A DNA stretch of 64,000 nucleotides from CAXXIC01 sp049315325. Its GTDB lineage: Bacteria > Bacteroidota > Bacteroidia > Bacteroidales > UBA7332. The notes beneath the pieces were generated by a model. That model did no database searches, was not told the DNA's origin, and saw nothing but the letters and a program-made list of their open reading frames with translations. The stretch spans positions 248,001 through 312,000 of the forward strand of contig JBMOKJ010000001.1 in assembly GCA_049315325.1 (NCBI GenBank). Direction: 5' to 3'. Of this stretch, positions 58,285 through 64,000 are shown in pieces. A program made the translations under genes and the position numbers. Numbering within the stretch: the stretch's first letter is position 1; the number at the start of each line of letters is the position of its first letter.

Positions 58285-59118
58285 TTATTTGGAATATCGA
58301 TAAACGTAGGTGATGGATCCTACTTGGTTTTCTTTCGAATTGATGTCGTTGAATCGCGATTGCAATGCAGCACGACGAGCGGCATCTCGCATTGCGCGGA
58401 TCGAAATGGTGGTACGAGGAATTACAATGTCGGCATCGATCACCTTTCCTTCGGGCGTGACGACGATTTCGATCACAATGGTGCCTTCTATCTGATCGGT
58501 GTAGGCTGGTAGTGGAAGCGATCCGATTTGGCGGCGACCATCCAAAGAATAGGATGGAACAACTCCTATTCCACCACTTCCTGTGGTAGCTCCAGCTGTT
58601 GAGTTACCACTTGGTGAGCCCTGAAATCCTTTTCCTGTGGTCGAATTACCGCTTCCGGTTTGGGCGCCACGTCCAAATGCGCCACTGGTTTTACTGTTTA
58701 TTTCGTTGATTCGGCGCTGCTCTTCCGCTTGGCGAAGTTGCTCAGCGGCAATGTGTTTTTGCTCTTCTGCTTTTATTTTGGCATCTTCAACTGCCTTCGT
58801 TTTCCGCTTTTGCTCTTGCATTGCATACGAATCTTCAACACTTTGAGTAAGCGGTTGATCGCTCTTCACGGTTTTGACCGCAGCAGGCTGAAAGGCAACT
58901 TGCTCCACAGGATTTGATGGATAGATTGGCTTGGGGACAGAAGAGCCACTCGCCTCAGCGACTGAACCAAACATCACCTCAATTCCCTCTTCTTTTTGTT
59001 GAATTACGTTGTGAAAACCATTGAGCCAAAGCATCAGAAAAATGAGCAAATGAAACGTAACAGCAACAGTCGCTGCGGTATATTTGCTTTTTTTTTCTGT
59101 TACAGAATAGGCGCTCAT
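58285..59118 (-). CDS. TonB family energy transducer
   Basis: 277 residues. A single N-terminal span (about 15-37, AATVAVTFHLLIFLMLWL) is followed by a periplasmic linker. The linker includes a charged helical run of Glu, Lys, Ala and Gln (about 100-150) as in TolA/TonB, then a Gly/Ser/Thr stretch (155-195). The C-terminal about 80 residues (EGTIVIEIVVTPEGKVIDADIVIP near 213) form the TonB domain, with Arg-rich RAMRDAARRAAL replacing the usual helix. It lies 10 nt after pdxJ. The exbB/exbD partners I recall between these genes in Bacteroides are absent here. Confidence 0.82.
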   Translation of the reverse strand: MSAYSVTEKKSKYTAATVAVTFHLLIFLMLWLNGFHNVIQQKEEGIEVMFGSVAEASGSSVPKPIYPSNPVEQVAFQPAAVKTVKSDQPLTQSVEDSYAMQEQKRKTKAVEDAKIKAEEQKHIAAEQLRQAEEQRRINEINSKTSGAFGRGAQTGSGNSTTGKGFQGSPSGNSTAGATTGSGGIGVVPSYSLDGRRQIGSLPLPAYTDQIEGTIVIEIVVTPEGKVIDADIVIPRTTISIRAMRDAARRAALQSRFNDINSKENQVGSITYVYRYSK

Positions 59119-59128
59119 TTCAATTGAG

Positions 59129-59848
59129 TTATTTTTTAAGCAAGCAAGCTTTGTATCGTTTCACGGTCTCTTCCAAACCGATATAGAGTGCATCGGCTAT
59201 CAGTGCATGACCGATAGAGACCTCGTCGAGCCAAGGGATATTTTGATTGAACCACGCAAGATTTTCGAGGTTCAAATCGTGCCCGGCATTGATTCCGAGA
59301 CCAAGTTTACGTGCCAATTTTGCCGCTTCAACAAACGGAGCGACAGCAGCCTCTTTGTCTTTTGGATAATCTTGGGCATACGGCTCGGTATAGAGTTCAA
59401 TGCGGTCAGTACCCGTTTTGGCGGCATATTCGATGTGCTTCAAATCCGTTCCTACAAAAATGGAGGTGCGAATTCCAGCAGAATTGAATTTTTCTACAAT
59501 TTCAATCAGTAAATCGAGGTGCGTCACCGTATCCCAACCTTGATTGGAGGTAATGGCATCAGGCGCATCGGGAACTAAAGTTACTTGAGCAGGTTTTACT
59601 TTGATAACCAAGTCGATAAACTCCTTATTGGGGTAACCTTCGATGTTAAATTCGGTTTTCAGAAGGGGGCGCAGCGCATATACATCGGTATAACGAATAT
59701 GTCGTTGGTCGGGACGTGGATGCACCGTAATTCCGTCAGCACCAAAAGATTCGCATTCGAGAGCCACTTTCAAAACGTCAGGGACATTCCCTCCACGTGA
59801 ATTACGAAGCGTTGCAATTTTATTTATATTTACACTTAATTTTGTCAT
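59129..59848 (-). CDS. pdxJ: Pyridoxine 5'-phosphate synthase
   Basis: 239 residues, standard PdxJ length. LSVNINKIATLRNSRGG at the start (residues 4-20), the phosphate/ligand segment GITVHPRPDQRHI near 39, VTLVPDAP near 94 and NAGHDLNLENL near 198 are family motifs. It condenses amino-oxo-propyl phosphate with deoxyxylulose phosphate to make vitamin B6 in the cytoplasm. First gene of the pdxJ, tonB, DJ-1 run on the minus strand. Confidence 0.96.
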   Translation of the reverse strand: MTKLSVNINKIATLRNSRGGNVPDVLKVALECESFGADGITVHPRPDQRHIRYTDVYALRPLLKTEFNIEGYPNKEFIDLVIKVKPAQVTLVPDAPDAITSNQGWDTVTHLDLLIEIVEKFNSAGIRTSIFVGTDLKHIEYAAKTGTDRIELYTEPYAQDYPKDKEAAVAPFVEAAKLARKLGLGINAGHDLNLENLAWFNQNIPWLDEVSIGHALIADALYIGLEETVKRYKACLLKK

Positions 59849-60002
59849 ATCGTTCTATTAATTAAGAGGTTACAAAACTTTACAATAATTTCCAGGTATA
59901 AATCGACCAGAAATGAAAACTTTTTATAACCTTTGTACCTCTTATTTGGGTAGTTTTTTTACTCTTTTGTTTGCAAAAATAATAGAATTGCGCCAATAAC
60001 AG

Positions 60003-60662
60003 ATGAATCTTACGAAAGAATTGCTGGTTAACGATATTCCGTTCTTATCGCCGAACGATACGGGAGAGACTGTGCTTTCGCTTATGGAAGAGCACAAAGT
60101 AGGTCATCTCGCTCTTGTAGAGAACGGCAAATACCTCTGTTTAGTCTCTGAGCGAGATGCTTATCGCATGGAAACGCCCGAAACACCACTTGGCAAAGCG
60201 TGGTATTTTTCGCCATCTGTCAAAATCACAGAAACTCTAGTGGATGCTTTGGAGCGTATGACATCGAACAACTTAAGCATTCTGCCCACAGTAAATGAGG
60301 AGAACGATTATCTAGGTGTGATTTCTCAATCTAAACTTTTGAGCGGGCTGTCAATTCTTTTGGGTGCAGATAAGCCAGGTTCTATTTTTGTGGTCGAAAT
60401 ATCAGAAAAAGAGTTTCTTGCGAGCGAAATAGCTCGTATAGTTGAAAGCAATAATGCACAGATCATTAACCTATACACCACACCAACTTCGTCAGGTAAT
60501 ATTCACATCATTCTGAAGGTGAATGTTGATGATGTCGATCACATCGTTCGCAGTTTCGAGCGCTTCAACTATCCGGTGGTGATGACATTCTCTAAAAACG
60601 GTGTTGTGGATGAGGTAGCTCAACAGCGCTGGCAAGAGCTTTTCTATTACATCAATATGTAA
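60003..60662 (+). CDS. CBS domain protein
   Basis: 219 residues with two CBS motifs (about 8-55 and 70-120: LVENGKYLCLVSERD, SILPTVNEENDYLGVISQSKL). The C-terminal about 80 residues (GSIFVVEISEKEFLASEIARIVE) look like an ACT-type ligand-binding fold. Such proteins sense adenosyl ligands and regulate partners. It is directly followed by nadK after 6 nt, the same order I recall in Bacteroides. Partner and ligand unknown. Confidence 0.88.
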   Translation: MNLTKELLVNDIPFLSPNDTGETVLSLMEEHKVGHLALVENGKYLCLVSERDAYRMETPETPLGKAWYFSPSVKITETLVDALERMTSNNLSILPTVNEENDYLGVISQSKLLSGLSILLGADKPGSIFVVEISEKEFLASEIARIVESNNAQIINLYTTPTSSGNIHIILKVNVDDVDHIVRSFERFNYPVVMTFSKNGVVDEVAQQRWQELFYYINM

Positions 60663-60668
60663 ATTGGT

Positions 60669-61550
60669 ATGAAGATAGCTGTATTCGGAAATAGCCACCA
60701 AAGAGGAAAATCGCCACAAGTAATCCGTCTTTTTGAACTGTTGAAAGAGCGAAACGTGGAGCTTTATGTAGGCAGCGAGTTTTATAAATTTTTGAGTTAT
60801 CACTACAACTACATACCTCCAATCAACGGAATTATTGAAAACAACAATTTCGATGCAGATTTAGCAATTAGCGTGGGTGGCGATGGTACTTTTTTGAACG
60901 TTGCCGATCGGGTTGGCATCAAGGGAATTCCAATTCTCGGACTTAATACAGGTCGTTTGGGCTTTTTGGCTGATATTGCCGAAACAGAGATTGAAGATGC
61001 TGTAGATGAGATTTTGCAAGGCAACTACTCGGTAGAAGAGCTGACGCAATTGCAAATGAAGATAAGCTCGGATCTGAACGGTGATTCGCAATACGCTCTG
61101 AACGAAATTGCGGTGATGAAACAAGACAGTTCTTCGATGATTACCATCCACGCATGGCTGAATGACGAGTACCTCAACGCCTATCAAGCGGATGGATTGG
61201 TGATTGCAACACCAACTGGATCTACAGCTTATTCGATGAGTGCCGGCGGACCAATCGTAGTGCCCCAAGCCAAAAACATCATTCTCTCGCCCATTGCACC
61301 TCACAGCCTTACGGTTCGCCCGTTGGTTATTCCCGACGATTACACCATTACGTTGCAAGTAGAAAGTCGAAACAACCATTTCTTGGTTGCTCTCGATGGT
61401 CGTTCGCACGTTGTGGAACAGTGTAAATTTGAGGTAAAAAAAGCAGATTTCAACGTAAAGGTTGCCAAACGACAAAATCACACCTATTTCGATACACTTC
61501 GAAACAAGTTGATGTGGGGAGCCGACAAGCGTTCATTCCCCAAAGAGTAA
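60669..61550 (+). CDS. nadK: NAD kinase
   Basis: 293 residues. The GGDGTFL motif is near residue 73, followed by LGLNTGRLGFLADI near 93 and the NEIAV ligand motif near 146. The conserved glycine-rich PTGSTAYSMSAGGP is near 180-193. It phosphorylates NAD to NADP with ATP in the cytoplasm. Starts 6 nt after the CBS gene. Converges with mlaF after 13 nt without an obvious terminator. Confidence 0.96.
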   Translation: MKIAVFGNSHQRGKSPQVIRLFELLKERNVELYVGSEFYKFLSYHYNYIPPINGIIENNNFDADLAISVGGDGTFLNVADRVGIKGIPILGLNTGRLGFLADIAETEIEDAVDEILQGNYSVEELTQLQMKISSDLNGDSQYALNEIAVMKQDSSSMITIHAWLNDEYLNAYQADGLVIATPTGSTAYSMSAGGPIVVPQAKNIILSPIAPHSLTVRPLVIPDDYTITLQVESRNNHFLVALDGRSHVVEQCKFEVKKADFNVKVAKRQNHTYFDTLRNKLMWGADKRSFPKE

Positions 61551-61563
61551 AAATTTTGTAGAT

Positions 61564-62340
61564 TTATCCTTCGTTTCCGTGAGAGAAGTTCTCGGCCTCT
61601 TTCACTTTTCTGAATAGGTCGGAAGCAAACACGAAATCGTTGAGCGTTTGGTTCGACGAATTGAAAATCCCCTCTTTAGTCCCTTCCCACTCTTTGATTC
61701 CTTTGTTGATGAAGATGATATTTTCGCCAATTCCCATCACCGAGTTCATATCGTGGGTGTTGATGATGGTGGTTATATTGTATTCAGCTGTAATGTCAGA
61801 AATCAGTTCGTCGATTAACAACGAAGTTTTAGGATCTAAGCCAGAGTTTGGTTCGTCGCAAATCAGATAGCGAGGATTCAAAGCAATGGCGCGAGCAATG
61901 GCAACACGTTTCTGCATACCACCACTAATCTCAGAAGGATATCGGTTGTCGACCCCTTTCAAATTCACACGGTCAAGGCAAAAATGTGCACGATCTATTT
62001 TGGCTTTTAGGGAATCGTTACTGAAAATATTGAGAGGAAACATCACGTTTTCGAGCACCGTCATCGAATCGAACAACGCAGAACCCTGAAACAACATACC
62101 AATCTCGCTGCGCAACAATTTCAGCTCCTTCGCCTTCATTGCATGCAAGTCGCGACCGTTGTAGAGCACTTGCCCCGAATCGGGTTGATACAACCCTACG
62201 ATACACTTCACCAACACTGTCTTTCCAGATCCACTTTGTCCTATAATCAGATTGGTTTTTCCTGATTCAAAAACTGCACTTACATCCCTTAGAATGGATT
62301 TGTCGTCGAAGGATTTGAATATATTTTTTACTTCTATCAT
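61564..62340 (-). CDS. ABC transporter ATPase, MlaF-like
   Basis: 258 residues. Walker A GQSGSGKTVL near 34, signature ISGGMQKRVA near 140 and Walker B LICDEPNSGLDP near 161 are typical of the MlaF/Ttg2A group that moves phospholipids between the membranes. The start overlaps the end of the MlaE-like permease gene by 4 nt (ATGA). No MlaD-type substrate protein gene is present in the remaining window. Confidence 0.92.
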   Translation of the reverse strand: MIEVKNIFKSFDDKSILRDVSAVFESGKTNLIIGQSGSGKTVLVKCIVGLYQPDSGQVLYNGRDLHAMKAKELKLLRSEIGMLFQGSALFDSMTVLENVMFPLNIFSNDSLKAKIDRAHFCLDRVNLKGVDNRYPSEISGGMQKRVAIARAIALNPRYLICDEPNSGLDPKTSLLIDELISDITAEYNITTIINTHDMNSVMGIGENIIFINKGIKEWEGTKEGIFNSSNQTLNDFVFASDLFRKVKEAENFSHGNEG

Positions 62341-63083
62341 TGCAGCAAAATATGGGTAAGTACAACATCAAACAGCAGAATTAAGATGCTGCTTACTACC
62401 ACAGCATTGGTGCTCGCTCTACCCACTTGCATCGCTCCACCTTTGGCGTAGTAACCGAAATAGGAGGCTACAGAGCTAATGATAAAAGCAAAAACGACCG
62501 ATTTGATGATGGAATACCAAATGTAAAACTCTTTGTAAAACGATTGTATTCCAAATTCGTATTTAGAGAGCGGAATCAAATTTGTAAAGATTGCAATAAT
62601 GTATCCGCCTATCAGTCCTGAGAACATACTCAAAATGACTAACACAGGAATAAAAATCATTAATCCAATAATCTTTGGGAAGATCAGGTAATTTGCCGAA
62701 TTAACACCCATTATTTCGAGTGCATCTATCTGCTCCGAAATGCGCATAGATCCAATTTCGGTGGCTATATTCGAGCCCACTTTACCAGCAAGAATCATAC
62801 ACATGATGGTAGACGAAAATTCGAGGAAAAGTGTATCGCGGGTAGACATTCCCACGAGGTGTGGAGGTAGAAATGGCGAATCCATGTTCATATTCACCTG
62901 AATACAAATAACCGCTCCGATGAAAATAGAAATAATGAGCACAATCCCTATGGAATCGACACCCAATTTATACATTTCGCGCGTAGTTTGTTTAATAAAA
63001 TCCCTAAAATTATCCGGCCAAACAATGGTGCGGAACATCAACAAAACATACTCACCAAAACTTTGTAAAGAGGCTGTTATCAT
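62337..63083 (-). CDS. MlaE-family lipid ABC transporter permease
   Basis: 248 residues with five to six membrane spans. GAVICIQVNMNMDSPF near 56, LEFSSTIMCMILAGKVGSNIATEIGSMRISEQIDALEIMGVN given as about 86-127, and FIISSVASYFGYYAKGGAMQVG near 204 match MlaE/DUF140. It is the inner-membrane channel of the lipid transporter with the ATPase encoded downstream. A TAACTTTG element lies 21 nt upstream. Confidence 0.94.
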   Translation of the reverse strand: MITASLQSFGEYVLLMFRTIVWPDNFRDFIKQTTREMYKLGVDSIGIVLIISIFIGAVICIQVNMNMDSPFLPPHLVGMSTRDTLFLEFSSTIMCMILAGKVGSNIATEIGSMRISEQIDALEIMGVNSANYLIFPKIIGLMIFIPVLVILSMFSGLIGGYIIAIFTNLIPLSKYEFGIQSFYKEFYIWYSIIKSVVFAFIISSVASYFGYYAKGGAMQVGRASTNAVVVSSILILLFDVVLTHILLQ

Positions 63084-63104
63084 ATACTTTGATTAGAAAC
63101 AACG

Positions 63105-63112
63105 CAAAGTTA
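63105..63112 (-). promoter_or_regulatory. -7 promoter element TAACTTTG
   Basis: Exact TAnnTTTG match on the minus strand, 21 nt before the MlaE-like start. Confidence 0.45.
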
Positions 63113-63133
63113 GGTTATTTTTTTCTTTTTCCT

Positions 63134-63141
63134 TACTTTTG
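63134..63141 (+). promoter_or_regulatory. -7 promoter element TACTTTTG
   Basis: Exact TAnnTTTG match, 23 nt before the lptB ATG at 63165, back to back with the minus-strand element. Confidence 0.45.
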
Positions 63142-63164
63142 TCTCCAATTAAAGATTTTTGACA

Positions 63165-63914
63165 ATGGCCGATGAACAAATGGTGTTACGCACCGAAAAT
63201 CTGGTGAAAAAGTATCGAAATCGCACGGTGGTAAACCACGTTTCTATCAATGTGAAGCAAGGCGAAATCGTTGGGTTGATGGGACCAAACGGTGCTGGCA
63301 AAACCACGACTTTCTACATGTCTGTTGGATTGATTACGCCCAACGAAGGGAAAATTTTCCTCGACGATGTCGATATCACCAACTATCCGGTTTACAAGCG
63401 TGCGCAGTGCGGCATTGGCTATTTGGCACAAGAGGCTTCTGTTTTCCGCAAAATGACTGTTGAAGACAATATTCTATCCATTTTGCAAATGACGGGCAAA
63501 ACCGTCGAACAACAGAAGGAGAAACTCGAGAGCCTAATTGCCGAATTTCGTCTGCAAAAAGTGCGCAAAAACTTGGGAGACCGCCTTTCGGGTGGTGAAC
63601 GCCGCCGTACTGAAATCGCTCGTTGCCTTGCCATTGACCCAAAGTTCATCATGCTCGATGAGCCTTTTGCAGGAGTGGACCCTATCGCAGTGGAAGATAT
63701 TCAATACATCGTGGCAAAACTGAAAGATAAAAACATCGGCATCCTCATCACCGACCACAACGCGCAGGAGACGCTCAATATCACCGACCGCGCTTACTTG
63801 TTGTTCGAAGGTCAAATCCTCTTTCAAGGCACAGCTGAAGAGCTCGCAGAGAATCCTATCGTTCGCGAGAAATACCTCGGAAAGCAGTTTGAGTTGAAAC
63901 GAAAAGTTTTTTGA
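63165..63914 (+). CDS. lptB: LPS export ABC transporter ATPase
   Basis: 249 residues from ATG 63165; the frame is open two codons earlier at a TTG, which is less likely. Walker A is GPNGAGKTTT near 41, the signature RLSGGERRR near 144 and Walker B IMLDEPFAGVDP near 165. CGIGYLAQEASVFRKMTVEDNI near 84 is the LptB Q-loop region. It powers LptFGC-driven extraction of LPS from the inner membrane. Together with the MlaFE-like genes upstream it places two envelope-lipid transport systems back to back. Confidence 0.95.
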   Translation: MADEQMVLRTENLVKKYRNRTVVNHVSINVKQGEIVGLMGPNGAGKTTTFYMSVGLITPNEGKIFLDDVDITNYPVYKRAQCGIGYLAQEASVFRKMTVEDNILSILQMTGKTVEQQKEKLESLIAEFRLQKVRKNLGDRLSGGERRRTEIARCLAIDPKFIMLDEPFAGVDPIAVEDIQYIVAKLKDKNIGILITDHNAQETLNITDRAYLLFEGQILFQGTAEELAENPIVREKYLGKQFELKRKVF

Positions 63915-63923
63915 ATTAGCCTA

Positions 63924-63952
63924 AACCGCTCGTATTCGCAGCGGTTTTTTTT
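63924..63952 (+). terminator. Intrinsic terminator of lptB
   Basis: Stem AAACCGCT (63924-63931) with AGCGGTTT (63941-63948) and a long T-tract. Confidence 0.88.
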
Positions 63953-63964
63953 TGAAACAACATT

Positions 63965-64000
63965 ATGGAGATAGGGATTTTTATAGTTGGTCTACTGGCG
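63965..64000 (+). CDS. Start of an unidentified gene (truncated by window edge)
   Basis: ATG at 63965 followed by 12 open codons encoding a hydrophobic start (MEIGIFIVGLLA). It suggests a membrane protein or a signal sequence. Too short to identify. Confidence 0.3.
   Translation, partial: MEIGIFIVGLLA

Noticed and set aside
60861..61481. A 206-codon minus-strand frame opposite nadK
   Set aside because: Shadow frame; nadK is unmistakable and the antisense product has no domain.

Overview
The window comes from a chromosome of the phylum Bacteroidota, most likely order Bacteroidales (Paludibacter/Porphyromonas-like relatives). The reasons are: secreted proteins with type IX secretion (T9SS) C-terminal sorting domains; TAnnTTTG -7 promoter elements in front of many genes; starts without clear Shine-Dalgarno sequences; a tmRNA whose tag reads GENNYALAA; fused SpmA-SpmB; an anaerobic sulfatase-maturating enzyme; and an ADP-forming acyl-CoA synthetase typical of fermenters. 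I see no prophage, insertion sequence, CRISPR array, rRNA or tRNA. The only RNA gene recognised is ssrA.

Layout. 0-9.7 kb: secreted and surface proteins (a partial T9SS protein, a metzincin protease, an S74-chaperone/T9SS protein, an M13 lipoprotein peptidase), SpmAB, a porin and an AlkD-like repair protein. 9.7-23.3 kb: a cell-envelope glycan and lipid region. It holds an orphan metal ABC permease, a GT2, a WaaP-like kinase, a GT87 membrane glycosyltransferase and a polysaccharide deacetylase. These are followed by a tightly packed eight-gene minus-strand run: nucleotidyltransferase/ATP-grasp fusion, CDP-alcohol phosphatidyltransferase, HAD protein, inositol-3-phosphate synthase, UDP-galactopyranose mutase, DUF4422 protein and two GT4 enzymes. 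23.3-33.6 kb: mostly housekeeping (RNase H, aroK, GT4, bcp, radical SAM, recA, methyltransferase, SMP-30-like lipoprotein, acyl-CoA synthetase, DNA glycosylase). 34-47.4 kb: peptide transporter, leuS with a large AT-rich insertion, YitT protein, CotH kinase plus T9SS partner, then DUF1599, DoxX-like, tpiA, SPOR, folE and an outer-membrane protein. 47.6-64 kb: a fused CarA-CarB carbamoyl-phosphate synthase, a T9SS protein, ssrA, anSME, rny, zapA and a coiled-coil partner, DJ-1, TonB, pdxJ, CBS protein, nadK, an MlaFE-type lipid ABC transporter, lptB and the first codons of another gene.

The most interesting system is the minus-strand run at 14.56-23.3 kb. It combines everything needed to make inositol phosphate, activate it or a lipid partner, attach it to a lipid, and extend it with sugars, possibly including galactofuranose. 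I infer a bacterial glyco-inositol-phospholipid pathway. Its nucleotidyltransferase/ATP-grasp fusion carries a heptanucleotide tandem repeat exactly in the inter-domain linker. Its CDP-alcohol transferase has Glu where the family has its last Asp, and its HAD protein lacks the usual second Asp. The second strong oddity is leuS, whose segment between the catalytic core and the KMSKS loop is much longer and much more AT-rich than the rest of the gene. Several short dispersed repeats typical of Bacteroidota intergenic regions also occur.

All functional names rest on reading protein sequences by eye. No database search was run.
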